Positions 1 to 8,256 of a stretch of DNA of 64,000 nt are shown in pieces. The stretch covers positions 1 to 64,000 of the forward strand of contig JBEIPU010000002.1 of assembly GCA_040376925.1 (NCBI GenBank), in the 5' to 3' direction. The notes under the pieces were generated by a model, which ran no database searches, was not told where the DNA came from, and saw only the letters and a list, made by a program, of their open reading frames with translations. Position 1 is the first letter of the stretch. The number at the start of each line of letters is the position of its first letter. Origin of the DNA: RAM1 sp040376925. GTDB lineage: Bacteria > Pseudomonadota > Gammaproteobacteria > Burkholderiales > Burkholderiaceae_C. The translations under genes were made by a program, and so were the position numbers.

Positions 1-155
1 CGCACGTTGGGCACGCCGTCGTAGCTGTCCAGCAGCTTGGGGTTCACGTCAGTCGCCCAGACCTGGGCGCCTTCGGCCGCCATGGCCAGCACGCAGGCGC
101 GGCCAATGCCCTGCCCCGCTGCGGTGACCAGCGCGGTTTTACCTTTGAGTCTCAT
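1..155 (-). CDS. Short-chain dehydrogenase/reductase, N-terminal part (cut by window edge)
   Basis: Only the first 51 codons lie inside the window, reading leftward from an ATG at 155. The peptide begins MRLKGKTALVTAAGQGIGRA, the glycine-rich TAAGQGIGR nucleotide-binding turn of classical SDR enzymes, followed by a beta strand ending in TD, which suggests NAD rather than NADP use. It diverges from the GntR regulator at 289, with an operator-like palindrome between them, so it probably belongs to the same sugar-acid pathway. SDRs with this opening include 2-keto-3-deoxy-sugar-acid dehydrogenases, but the substrate cannot be read from this fragment. Confidence 0.85.
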   Translation of the reverse strand, partial: MRLKGKTALVTAAGQGIGRACVLAMAAEGAQVWATDVNPKLLDSYDGVPNV

Positions 156-230
156 GGGTTCTCCTGGGATCCGGCGCGCCGTTCAGGGTTTTGCCGGATG
201 GTGTCTTGTGGTGTTCGTGGCATTCTAAAT

Positions 231-241
231 TGGTCTGACCA
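231..241. promoter_or_regulatory. FadR-type GntR operator, TGGT-N3-ACCA palindrome
   Basis: TGGTCTGACCA is a perfect inverted repeat around a central T, and it extends leftward to AATTGGT. It matches the TGGT-N3-ACCA operator known for FadR/PdhR/LldR-type GntR regulators. It sits in the 133-base gap between the SDR gene (start 155, leftward) and the GntR gene (start 289, rightward), where it could control both divergent promoters and autoregulate the regulator. The motif is read directly; the function is inferred. Confidence 0.7.
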
Positions 242-288
242 CTTGGCCAGTTCAGGCTAACCCTTAATCAATTCACCCTACCCAGCGC

Positions 289-1020
289 ATGCCCCTGCAA
301 ACCGTGGAACCGCAACGCCTGTACCGGCAGATCGCCGAGCAGCTGCGCTCGCTGATCGCGGGCGGCGAGTTCGCGGGCGGCTCACGGCTGCCGGCCGAGC
401 GCGACCTGGCCAAGCAGCTGGGCGTGAGCCGCCCCTCGGTGCGCGAGGCGCTGATTGCGCTGGAGGTCGAAGGCTGGGTCGAGGTGCGTACCGGCTCGGG
501 TGTGTATGTGCTGGACCGTACCAGCCAGAACGCCAAAGGCAGCCGCGCGCAGGCGCAGATACCGCCCACCGAATGGGGGCCGCTGGAGCTGATCCGCGCG
601 CGCCGCGTGGTCGAAGGCGAGATTGCCGCGCTGGCCGCCACCCAGGCCAAACGCAAGGACACCGATGCCATGGCCCGCGCGATTGACGCCATGCGCGCCG
701 ACGCCGACCGCAACGTGATGCCGCTGGACGGCGACCGCGCCTTTCACACTGCCATCGTGCAGGCCTGCGGCAACGTGGTGCTGATCGAGACGGTGCAGGG
801 CTTCTGGGATTCACGCCGCGGCCCCCTGTTCGAGCGGCTGGGCGGCTATTTTGAAACCGTCGATTCCTGGCGCTCGGCCATCACCGAGCACGAGGCCATC
901 CACGCAGCCATCCGCGCGCGCGACGCGCAGGCGGCGCGCGCGGCCATGCATGAGCACCTGGACAAGTCCCATTCACGATTCAGCGCGAGCTGGCGCCGCG
1001 CGAAGAAATCCGGTTCCTGA
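289..1020 (+). CDS. GntR/FadR-family transcriptional regulator (FCD domain)
   Basis: This 243-residue protein has an N-terminal winged helix of GntR type (about residues 8-75; LPAERDLAKQLGVSRPSVREAL is the recognition region) and an all-helical FCD effector domain (about 95-235) that in this family binds carboxylic acids, often through a metal. Such regulators usually repress acid-catabolic operons until the substrate binds. The TRAP transporter begins 43 bases downstream and a partial SDR gene diverges upstream, so the likely targets are these genes, through the palindrome at 231-241. The effector is probably the sugar acid or its keto product, by inference. Confidence 0.9.
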   Translation: MPLQTVEPQRLYRQIAEQLRSLIAGGEFAGGSRLPAERDLAKQLGVSRPSVREALIALEVEGWVEVRTGSGVYVLDRTSQNAKGSRAQAQIPPTEWGPLELIRARRVVEGEIAALAATQAKRKDTDAMARAIDAMRADADRNVMPLDGDRAFHTAIVQACGNVVLIETVQGFWDSRRGPLFERLGGYFETVDSWRSAITEHEAIHAAIRARDAQAARAAMHEHLDKSHSRFSASWRRAKKSGS

Positions 1021-1063
1021 AGGCCAGCAACTTTCACTTTCACCCACCTAGAGGAGACAGACC

Positions 1064-2050
1064 ATGAGCAAGCGATTCACCCTGAAGACCATTGCCGCCT
1101 GCGCGCTGATGGCCGGCGCCGTCGGCGCCACCGGCCTGGCCCAGGCCCAGACCAAGCTGAAATGGGCCCACGTATACGAGACGTCCGAGCCGTACCACAA
1201 GTGGTCGGTCTGGGCCGGCGACGAGTTCAAGAAGCGCACCAACGGCAAGTACGAGATCCAGGTGTTCCCCGCGTCCAGCCTGGGCAAGGAATCCGACATC
1301 AACCAGGGCCTGCAGCTGGGCACGGTGGACATCATCCTCACCGGTGCGTCCTTCGCGTCCAACTCGTTCCCGCGCCTGGCCGTGAGCTACTACCCGTTCA
1401 CCTTCCGTGATGCGGACCACGTCATCAAGTACGGCAAGAGCGATGTGTTCAAGGAGCTGGCCGAGGGCTACAAGAAGGCCACGGGCAACACCGTGACGGC
1501 GCTCACGTATTACGGCGCACGCCACGCCACCAGCAACAAGCTGTTCACCAACTGCGACCAGATGAAGGGCCTCAAGATGCGCGTGCCCGATTCTCCGGCC
1601 TACACCGCGCTGCCGCGCGCCTGCGGCGCCAACCCGACGCCGATCGCCTTTGCCGAGGTGTACCTGGCGCTGCAGAACGGCACCGTGGACGCACAGGAAA
1701 ACCCGCTGCCCACCATCGAGGCCAAGAAGTTCTTTGAAGTGCAGAAGAACATCATCCTGACGGGCCACATCTCCGACGCACTGCTCACCGTGATCTCGCC
1801 CAACCTGATGGGCAAGCTCACCCCCGCCGAGCAGAAGCTGCTGGCCGACATCACCCAGGAAGCCGCCGAAAAGGCCACCAACGACATCCGCAAGCGCGAA
1901 GGCGAGCTGGTGGAGGAATTCAAGAAGAAGGGCAACAACGTGGTGACCGTGGACCGCAATGACTTCCAGCAGCGCGTGCTCAAGGCCATCACCTTTGAGT
2001 CCATGAAGCTGGACAAGAAGGACTGGGACCGCATTATTGCGATCAAGTAA
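1064..2050 (+). CDS. TRAP transporter solute-binding protein, DctP family
   Basis: This 328-residue periplasmic binding protein has a Sec signal peptide of about 28 residues ending in LAQA. The mature part has the DctP fold features, including a VYLALQNGTVDAQENPLPT segment that carries the conserved region around the carboxylate-binding arginine. A strong AGGAG ribosome site precedes the ATG. It captures an organic acid and hands it to the DctQM membrane proteins encoded directly downstream. The linked UxaA-family dehydratase suggests a hexonate- or hexarate-type substrate. Family certain; substrate inferred from neighbours. Confidence 0.95.
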   Translation: MSKRFTLKTIAACALMAGAVGATGLAQAQTKLKWAHVYETSEPYHKWSVWAGDEFKKRTNGKYEIQVFPASSLGKESDINQGLQLGTVDIILTGASFASNSFPRLAVSYYPFTFRDADHVIKYGKSDVFKELAEGYKKATGNTVTALTYYGARHATSNKLFTNCDQMKGLKMRVPDSPAYTALPRACGANPTPIAFAEVYLALQNGTVDAQENPLPTIEAKKFFEVQKNIILTGHISDALLTVISPNLMGKLTPAEQKLLADITQEAAEKATNDIRKREGELVEEFKKKGNNVVTVDRNDFQQRVLKAITFESMKLDKKDWDRIIAIK

Positions 2051-2626
2051 ATGTCCATCGAAACCATCGACGACATGGCCCCCGTGATGGGGGCCGATGG
2101 CGAGTTCCATGCGCAGGACGAGGCGGTGGACCTGTCGGGCACGAAGCCGGAGGCCTGGGTCGCCCTGGGCTTTTTCTGGCTGCTGGGCGCGACAGTGTTC
2201 TACCAGTTCTTCACGCGCTATGTGCTCAACAATTCCGCCGCCTGGACGGAAGAGATCGCGCGCTACCTGCTGATCGCCACGGTGTTCACCGGTGCGACCA
2301 TCGGCGTGGTCAAGAACAACCACATCCAGGTGGATTTCTTCTACAAGTTCATGCCCAAGCCCATGTCGCGCGCCCTGTCCACGCTGGTGGACTGGCTGCG
2401 GGTGGGTTTTTATGCCACCGCCGCGGTGCTGACGGTGATGATGATGCTCAAGCTGGGCAGCAATTCACGCATGACCATGGTGGACCTGCCGATGAACTGG
2501 GTCTATGGCATCTGCCTGCTGGGCTTTGCGGCCATGGCATTCCGCGCGGTACAGATCGCCCTGTTTCACCACAAGCGCGGCTACAGCGTGCTTGAACGCC
2601 CCGAATCCTCGATGGACGACCGCTGA
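2051..2626 (+). CDS. TRAP transporter small permease, DctQ family
   Basis: The 191-residue membrane protein starts at the base after the DctP stop codon, so translation is probably coupled. After a hydrophilic N-terminal stretch of about 30 residues it has about four hydrophobic segments (from ALGFFWLLGATVFYQFF onward) and the typical AAWTEEIARYL motif of DctQ proteins. It partners the large DctM subunit in sodium-driven secondary uptake. The N-terminal extension is slightly longer than in many DctQ proteins. Confidence 0.93.
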   Translation: MSIETIDDMAPVMGADGEFHAQDEAVDLSGTKPEAWVALGFFWLLGATVFYQFFTRYVLNNSAAWTEEIARYLLIATVFTGATIGVVKNNHIQVDFFYKFMPKPMSRALSTLVDWLRVGFYATAAVLTVMMMLKLGSNSRMTMVDLPMNWVYGICLLGFAAMAFRAVQIALFHHKRGYSVLERPESSMDDR

Positions 2627-2638
2627 CCGGAAGCCTTC

Positions 2639-4033
2639 ATGCTCAAGATCATTTTCCTGTTCCTCATGGCCGGCGGCATTCCCGTGGCCATCGCCATGGC
2701 CGGCTCCGCCCTGCTGTACATCTGGTGGACGGGCAACCTGCCGCCGTTCGTTGTCATCCACCGCATGGTCAGCGGCATTGACAGCTTTCCGCTACTGGCG
2801 GTGCCGTTCTTCATCCTGGCCGGCAACCTGATGAACAACGCCGGTATCACCAACCGCATCTACAACTACGCGCTGGCACTGGTGGGCTGGCTCAAGGGCG
2901 GCCTGGGCCATGTGAACGTGGTGGGCTCGGTCGTGTTTGCCGGCATGAGCGGCACCGCCATCGCCGATGCGGCGGGCCTGGGCACGATCGAGATCAAGGC
3001 CATGACCGACCATGGCTACAGCAAGGAATTTGCCGTGGGCGTGACGGCGGCCTCGGCCACGCTGGGGCCGATCATCCCGCCCAGCCTGCCCTTCGTGATC
3101 TACGGAATGATGGCCAACGTGAGCGTGGGCGCGCTGTTCCTGGCGGGCATCCTGCCCGGCGTGCTGATGGCCGTGCTGATGATGCTGACCGTGGCGTACT
3201 TCGCCCACAAGAACGGCTGGGGCGGTGACATCAAGTTTGAATGGCCGCGCGTGATCAAGGCCCTGGGCGAGACCGCGGTGGTCATCGGCTGGCCAGTGGC
3301 CGTGTGGCTGCTGATTGCCAAGGCAGGCCTGCCGCCGCAGATCACGGTGGTGGCGGCGCTGGTGGTGCTGTTTGCCATGGACAAGTTCTTCAACTTCCAG
3401 GCCGCGCTGCCCATCATGACGCCGGTGCTGCTGATCGGCGGCATGACCACCGGCATCTTCACACCCACCGAGGGCGCCATTGCCGCCTGCCTGTGGGCCA
3501 TGGTGCTGGGCTTTGCCTGGTACCGCACACTCAACTGGAAGATGTTCATCAAGATTTCGCTGGACACGGTGGAGACCACGGCCACGGTGCTGTTCATCGT
3601 GGCGGCGGCCAGCATCTTTGGCTGGATGCTCACGGCCACCGGCGTCACATCTGCCATTGCGCAGTGGGTGCTGGGCTTCACCAAGGAGCCCTGGGTGTTC
3701 CTGCTGCTGGCCAACCTGCTGATGCTGTTCGTGGGCTGCTTCCTGGAGCCGACGGCCGCCATCACGATCCTGGTGCCCATCCTGGTGCCGATCTGCCAGC
3801 AGCTGGGCATTGACCTGGTTCACTTCGGCCTGGTCATGGTGCTGAACCTGATGATCGGCCTGCTGCATCCGCCGATGGGGATGGTGCTGTTTGTGCTGGC
3901 GCGGGTGGCCAAGCTGTCTGTGGAGAGGACGACGATTGCGATCTTGCCCTGGCTGTTCCCTTTGCTGGGGTCGCTGGCGGTCATTACCTACTTTCCTTCT
4001 TTGGTGTTGTGGTTGCCGAAGATGTTCTATTGA
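2639..4033 (+). CDS. TRAP transporter large permease, DctM family
   Basis: This 464-residue polytopic protein has about 12-13 hydrophobic segments and the DctM landmarks GTAIADAAGLGTIEIKAM and GPIIPPSLPFVIYG. It forms the translocation channel of the TRAP system and moves the acid delivered by DctP using the sodium gradient. It starts 12 bases after the dctQ stop and is the last of the three transporter genes. A strong hairpin at 4097-4128 separates it from the dehydratase gene. Confidence 0.95.
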   Translation: MLKIIFLFLMAGGIPVAIAMAGSALLYIWWTGNLPPFVVIHRMVSGIDSFPLLAVPFFILAGNLMNNAGITNRIYNYALALVGWLKGGLGHVNVVGSVVFAGMSGTAIADAAGLGTIEIKAMTDHGYSKEFAVGVTAASATLGPIIPPSLPFVIYGMMANVSVGALFLAGILPGVLMAVLMMLTVAYFAHKNGWGGDIKFEWPRVIKALGETAVVIGWPVAVWLLIAKAGLPPQITVVAALVVLFAMDKFFNFQAALPIMTPVLLIGGMTTGIFTPTEGAIAACLWAMVLGFAWYRTLNWKMFIKISLDTVETTATVLFIVAAASIFGWMLTATGVTSAIAQWVLGFTKEPWVFLLLANLLMLFVGCFLEPTAAITILVPILVPICQQLGIDLVHFGLVMVLNLMIGLLHPPMGMVLFVLARVAKLSVERTTIAILPWLFPLLGSLAVITYFPSLVLWLPKMFY

Positions 4034-4096
4034 AGTTGCTTTGTCTGGTTTGGTTTGCTTTAGTGAAACCCCGCTTTCCCCCCCTTCACCCCCCCG

Positions 4097-4128
4097 CCCC
4101 TCTTCACCCCCGCCGGGGTGAAGAGGGG
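4097..4128 (+). terminator. Perfect 14-bp hairpin after the TRAP operon
   Basis: CCCCTCTTCACCCC and GGGGTGAAGAGGGG pair perfectly over 14 bp around a CGCC tetraloop, downstream of dctM. No T-run follows on either strand, so it is not a canonical intrinsic terminator. It could stabilise the transporter mRNA 3' end, reduce readthrough, or be a Rho-associated stop. The rest of the 4034-4253 gap shows no other gene. Confidence 0.55.
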
Positions 4129-4253
4129 AGCCCTGATTTGGTTACGTCGCTCCGGCAACCTGAAGAACCGGGAACCGCTGCGATACACCCTTGCCCTGAA
4201 AGGCGCTTGCCTGCTGTTGGGGCCGCCGGCCGACACCTATTCGGAACCACGAT

Positions 4254-5780
4254 ATGACACCCTTTATTCGCCTCCATCCCGCGGACGACGTACTCATTGC
4301 CCGGAGCCAACTGGTAGGCGGCACCCAAGCAGAAAATGTCACCATCAGGGGCCTGATCCCGCCGGGCCACAAAGTGGCAACAAGGGACATCGCCACCGGC
4401 GAACCGGTCCGCAGGTACAACCAGATCATCGGCTTCGCCACCAAGCCCATCGCCGCCGGCGACCATGTGCACACCCACAACCTGGGCGTGGGCGACAAGG
4501 GCGGTGACTTCGCGCGCGACTACGCGTTCGGCGCCGACGTCAAGCCGATGCAGCAAAAGAAGGAAGCCACCTTCATGGGCATCAAGCGCGAAGACGGCCG
4601 CGTGGCCACGCGCAACTACATCGGCATCCTGTCCAGCGTGAATTGCTCGGCCACGGCCGCGCGCGCGATCGCGGACCACTTCTCGCGCCAGACCAACCCG
4701 GCGGCGCTGGCTGACTTTCCTATGGTGGACGGCGTGGTGGCGCTGACACACGGCACGGGCTGTGGCATGGACACCGAAGGGATGGGCATGCAGATCCTGG
4801 AGCGCACGCTGGCGGGCTATGCCACGCATGCCAACTTCTGGGGTGTGCTGGTGGTGGGCCTGGGCTGCGAGGCCAACCAGATCAACGCCTGGCTGGCCCA
4901 CAGCAGCCTGCGCGAGGGCGACACGCTGAAGGTCTTCAATATCCAGGACACAGGCGGCACGCGCAAGACGGTGGAGAAAGGCATTGCGCTGATCAAGGAA
5001 ATGCTGCCGCGCGCCAACGCCGTCAAGCGCGAGCCCTGCAGCGCGTCGCACATCACCATCGGCCTGCAGTGCGGTGGCTCCGACGGCTACAGCGGCATCA
5101 GCGCCAACCCGGCGCTGGGCGCGGCGGTGGATCTGCTGGTGGCGCATGGCGGCACGGCCATCCTGAGCGAAACACCCGAGGTCTATGGCGCCGAGCACCT
5201 GCTGACGCGCCGCGCGGTGAAAAAGGAAGTCGGTGAAAAGCTCATCTCCCGCATCAAGTGGTGGGAGGAGTACACCCGCATCAACAACGGCGAGATGAAC
5301 AACAACCCCTCGCCCGGCAACAAGGCAGGCGGGCTGACCACCATCCTGGAAAAGTCGCTGGGCGCGGTGGCCAAGGGCGGCACCACCAACCTGGAGGCCG
5401 TGTACGAATACGCCGAGCCGGTGGTGGCCCACGGCTTTGTGTACATGGACACGCCGGGCTACGACCCGGTCAGCGCGACGGGCCAGGTGGCCGGCGGCGC
5501 CAACATCATCTGCTTTACCACCGGGCGCGGCTCGGCCTATGGTTGCGCGCCCTCGCCTTCGCTCAAGCTCGCCACCAACAGCGCGCTGTGGCAGCGGCAG
5601 GAAGAAGACATGGACATCAACTGCGGCGAGATCATCGACGGCAAGGCGTCCATCCAGGAGATGGGCCAGCGCATATTTGAGCTGGTACTGGCCACCGCGT
5701 CGGGCGAACCGTCCAAGAGCGAGCGCCACGGCTACGGGCAAAACGAGTTCGTGCCCTGGCAGGTTGGCGCGGTGATGTAA
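4254..5780 (+). CDS. UxaA/GarD-family sugar-acid dehydratase (altronate/galactarate dehydratase-like)
   Basis: This 508-residue protein combines the N-terminal SAF-like domain (about 5-90, with HTHNLGVG) and the large UxaA C-terminal domain (about 105-500) in one chain, the layout and length of altronate or galactarate dehydratase. Conserved signatures include THGTGCGMD, GLGCEANQI and GLQCGGSDGYSG, which contain the cysteines thought to hold iron. The expected reaction is loss of water from a hexonate or hexarate to a 2-keto-3-deoxy acid. Sulfolactate lyases of this superfamily are normally split into two proteins, which argues against that function. The exact substrate is open. Confidence 0.9.
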   Translation: MTPFIRLHPADDVLIARSQLVGGTQAENVTIRGLIPPGHKVATRDIATGEPVRRYNQIIGFATKPIAAGDHVHTHNLGVGDKGGDFARDYAFGADVKPMQQKKEATFMGIKREDGRVATRNYIGILSSVNCSATAARAIADHFSRQTNPAALADFPMVDGVVALTHGTGCGMDTEGMGMQILERTLAGYATHANFWGVLVVGLGCEANQINAWLAHSSLREGDTLKVFNIQDTGGTRKTVEKGIALIKEMLPRANAVKREPCSASHITIGLQCGGSDGYSGISANPALGAAVDLLVAHGGTAILSETPEVYGAEHLLTRRAVKKEVGEKLISRIKWWEEYTRINNGEMNNNPSPGNKAGGLTTILEKSLGAVAKGGTTNLEAVYEYAEPVVAHGFVYMDTPGYDPVSATGQVAGGANIICFTTGRGSAYGCAPSPSLKLATNSALWQRQEEDMDINCGEIIDGKASIQEMGQRIFELVLATASGEPSKSERHGYGQNEFVPWQVGAVM

Positions 5781-5796
5781 CTCCACCCCTCCATTT

Positions 5797-6852
5797 ATGT
5801 CACACACACTCTCCGCCGCCGACCTCACGGCACGCGTCGCGGCCATCATCGCCGCCGCCGGCAGCAGCGCCGAGGAGGCACAGACCGTTGCCGCCAACCT
5901 GGTGCTGGCCAACCTCAGCGGGCACGATTCCCACGGCGTGGGCATGGTGCCGCGCTATGTGGATGCGGTGCTCGAAGGCGGCCTGAAGCCCAACACCGGC
6001 GTGCGCACCGTGCTGGACATGGGCACCCTGCTGACGCTGGACGGCCAGCGCGGCTACGGCCAGGTGGTGGGCGCGCAGGCCATGGCGCTGGGTATGGCGC
6101 GCGCCAGGCAGCACGGCAGCTGCATCATGACGCTGGCCAACGCGCACCACCTGGGGCGCATCGGCCACTTTTCCGAGATGGCGGTGGCGCAGGGGCTGGT
6201 GTCGATTCATTTTGTGAACGTGCTGTCGCGCCCCGTGGTGGCGCCGTATGGCGGCGGTGATGGGCGCTTTGGCACCAACCCCTGTTGCATCGGTGTGCCC
6301 ATGGGGGCGAATGAACCCTTCGTGCTGGACTTTGCAACGAGCCGGGTGGCGCAAGGCAAGATGCGCGTGGCCCACAACGAAGGCCGCCAGGTGGAGCCCG
6401 GTACGCTGATTGACGAGCACGGCCGCCCGACCACCGACCCCGGCGTGGTGGTCGTGCCCCAATCCAACGGCCTGTTCGGCGCGCTGATGGCGTTTGGTGA
6501 ACACAAGGGCTACGGCATGGCCGTGGCCTGCGAGCTGCTGGGCGGCGCGCTCACAGGCAGCGGCACCTGGCACCGGCCGGCCGACCATGCGCGTGCGGTC
6601 ATCAACGGCATGCTCACCATCCTGATCGACCCGGCCAAGCTGGGCACGCAGGCGTCGTTTGAGCAGGAAGCCACGGCCTTTGTGGACTGGCTGCGCCAAA
6701 GCCCCGCAGCGCCGGGCAGCGACGGTGTGCGCCTGGCCGGTGAGCCCGAGCGCGAGGCCCGGGTGCAGCGCGCGCAGGCCGGCATCACGATCGATGACCA
6801 GACCTGGGCCGAGATCGGGCAGGCGGCCGCCAAGGCCGGGTTGCACGCCTGA
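5797..6852 (+). CDS. Ldh2-family (malate/ureidoglycolate/sulfolactate) dehydrogenase
   Basis: The 351-residue protein belongs to the NAD(P)-dependent Ldh2/YlbC/YiaK family, which has its own fold and is unrelated to Rossmann-type lactate dehydrogenases. Family marks are the GHDSHGVGMVPRYV segment near residue 50, carrying the catalytic histidine, the NAHHLGRIGHF motif, and GEHKGYGMAVACELLGGAL near residue 235. It follows the dehydratase by 16 bases and is probably cotranscribed. In sugar-acid loci such enzymes oxidise or reduce 2-hydroxy/2-keto acids; the precise substrate is not readable here. Confidence 0.9.
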   Translation: MSHTLSAADLTARVAAIIAAAGSSAEEAQTVAANLVLANLSGHDSHGVGMVPRYVDAVLEGGLKPNTGVRTVLDMGTLLTLDGQRGYGQVVGAQAMALGMARARQHGSCIMTLANAHHLGRIGHFSEMAVAQGLVSIHFVNVLSRPVVAPYGGGDGRFGTNPCCIGVPMGANEPFVLDFATSRVAQGKMRVAHNEGRQVEPGTLIDEHGRPTTDPGVVVVPQSNGLFGALMAFGEHKGYGMAVACELLGGALTGSGTWHRPADHARAVINGMLTILIDPAKLGTQASFEQEATAFVDWLRQSPAAPGSDGVRLAGEPEREARVQRAQAGITIDDQTWAEIGQAAAKAGLHA

Positions 6853-7530
6853 TCAGCCGGCGCGCGGCAGTTCGCGGACGGTGGCATCTGCCAGCGCATA
6901 CACCCTGTCGCCGTCGCGCAGCGCCACCGGGTGCATGCCGGTGAAGCTGCCAAATGCAGGCAGCACGCCCACCGGGTGTTGCGTTTCGTCGCCGAACCAG
7001 AAGCACGGCAGGCGCAGCCGGTCGTTGGCGCGCCCGCGCACGCTGATGCAGGGGTGCCAATGGCCCGCGAGCACATAGGCACCGGGCACCGGCTGCGGGT
7101 GGTGGCACAGCGCAAACGGGCCCAGCGCCAGCGGTTCATCCACCACGTCCATGCCCAGCGCAGCCGGCGGGTCGCCCGCGCGGTCGTCGTGGTTGCCGCG
7201 CACCAGGGTCAGTTGCAGCCCTGCATGGTCCGCGCGCCAGCGGGCCAATGCGGCCAGCGTGGCGGGGGCATGGGCCCGTGCCGAATGCAAAAAGTCGCCC
7301 AGGAACACGATGCGTCGCGCGCCGGTATCGGCTGTCAACGCAGTGAGCTGGGACAGGGTTTCTGTAGTGGTGCCCTGGGGCACCGGCACCCCCAGCTTGC
7401 GAAAGCTCACGGCCTTGCCAAAGTGGGCGTCGGCCACCAGCAGGGTCTGATGCTCGATCAGGCAGGCGCCGCCTGTGGGGTGCAGTGCGACATCGGCGCC
7501 GGCCAGGCGGATGTGCAGCGCCCCTTTCAC
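6853..7530 (-). CDS. pdeM: PdeM-type calcineurin-like metallophosphoesterase
   Basis: The 225-residue protein carries the two-metal phosphoesterase motifs in order: ADAHFGK (DxH), FLGDFLHS (GD), RGNHDD (GNHD) and a late GHWHP. This set matches the PdeM family of 'ligase-associated DNA damage response' endonucleases, although no ligD-, lhr- or exonuclease-type partner is visible nearby. It starts with GTG and overlaps the slmA stop by four bases (GTGA), so the two genes are translationally coupled. It ends directly against the convergent Ldh2-family gene. Assignment to PdeM rests on overall resemblance and motif order. Confidence 0.82.
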   Translation of the reverse strand: MKGALHIRLAGADVALHPTGGACLIEHQTLLVADAHFGKAVSFRKLGVPVPQGTTTETLSQLTALTADTGARRIVFLGDFLHSARAHAPATLAALARWRADHAGLQLTLVRGNHDDRAGDPPAALGMDVVDEPLALGPFALCHHPQPVPGAYVLAGHWHPCISVRGRANDRLRLPCFWFGDETQHPVGVLPAFGSFTGMHPVALRDGDRVYALADATVRELPRAG

Positions 7531-8180
7531 AGCATCAGGGCGAGGCTGGCTTCCAGGTGTTCAGAGGGCATGCGCTTGAAGCCCGAGCGCGCAAAGCGCT
7601 GCAGTCGCCCCACCACAAAGGCCGTGAGCAGCGATGCGCTGACCTGCGCCTGCACGCTGGGGGTGGCCGCGCCGTCGGCCTGCGCGGCGTCGCGCAGGCA
7701 CTGGCGCAGTGTGGCTTCGATCTTGTCAAAGAACTGGTTCATGCGCTGCTGCAGGCGCTCGTTTTCGAACACCAGGGCGTCGCCCACCATCACGCGCGTC
7801 ATGCCGGGGTTCTTTTCGCCAAACTGCACCAGCATGGCCACGATCTTGGCAGCCTGGCGGTTGCCGGCGCCAGCGGCGTCGTCGGCGCGTTCGGTGATCT
7901 GGTTGACCAGTGAAAAAACGGTCTGTTCGATGAACTCGATCAGGCCTTCAAACATCTGCGCCTTGCTGGCAAAGTGCCGGTACAGCGCGGCTTCGCTCAC
8001 TTCCAGCCGGGCCGCCAGCGCGGCGGTGGTGATGCGCTCGGCACCGGGCTGCTCCAGCATGGTGGCCAGGGCCTCCAGGATCTGCACGCGCCTCTCGCCG
8101 GGCTTGGGCCGCTTGCGCACGGGGGCGGCGGCGTCACTGTCGGCAGGGGTCGTCGTGGTGCTGGGCTCGGCGTCGGACAT
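7527..8180 (-). CDS. slmA: Nucleoid occlusion factor SlmA (TetR fold)
   Basis: The 217-residue TetR-fold protein matches SlmA closely through ITTAALAARLEVSEAALYRH (DNA-binding helices, about 50-70), LIEFIE, GEKNPG and INQ-F-F-KIEA-LRQ-like segments. SlmA binds specific chromosomal sites and blocks FtsZ ring assembly over the nucleoid. The N-terminal about 28 residues are an extra Ala/Thr/Pro-rich, probably disordered extension compared with E. coli SlmA. It lies a few genes from argB. The downstream pdeM gene overlaps its stop codon. Confidence 0.88.
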   Translation of the reverse strand: MSDAEPSTTTTPADSDAAAPVRKRPKPGERRVQILEALATMLEQPGAERITTAALAARLEVSEAALYRHFASKAQMFEGLIEFIEQTVFSLVNQITERADDAAGAGNRQAAKIVAMLVQFGEKNPGMTRVMVGDALVFENERLQQRMNQFFDKIEATLRQCLRDAAQADGAATPSVQAQVSASLLTAFVVGRLQRFARSGFKRMPSEHLEASLALML

Positions 8181-8244
8181 GGCGTGAAAAATGTGTGTTC
8201 AATTGATTCTCGCACAGGCGCGCGGCACGCCCCCGGCGGGCCAA

Positions 8245-8256
8245 GTGCGTACTTAC
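8245..8256. promoter_or_regulatory. Possible SlmA binding sequence upstream of slmA
   Basis: GTGCGTACTTAC matches the E. coli SlmA site GTGAGTACTCAC at 10 of 12 positions. It lies 65-76 bases upstream of the slmA start and overlaps the stop of the histidine kinase gene. About two matches of this quality are expected by chance in 64 kb, so only the position next to slmA makes it notable. Confidence 0.25.

Noticed and set aside
4104..5945. A 613-codon minus-strand frame opposite the UxaA-family dehydratase
   Set aside because: It is His/Arg/Ala-rich with no recognisable domain, and it opposes a clearly coding gene in high-GC DNA. Similar long frames opposite real genes at 7974-9788, 61225-63183 and 12905-14575 were dropped for the same reason.
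5797..6852. A sulfolactate degradation pathway (Ldh2-family enzyme plus UxaA-family protein plus TRAP carrier)
   Set aside because: Sulfolactate lyases are split into two subunits, whereas the protein here is a single 508-residue chain with altronate/galactarate dehydratase length. No sulfite-handling gene is present.
6853..8180. A complete ligase-associated DNA-repair cluster around the PdeM-type gene
   Set aside because: No ligase, helicase or exonuclease partner lies in the window, and the gene is coupled to slmA instead.
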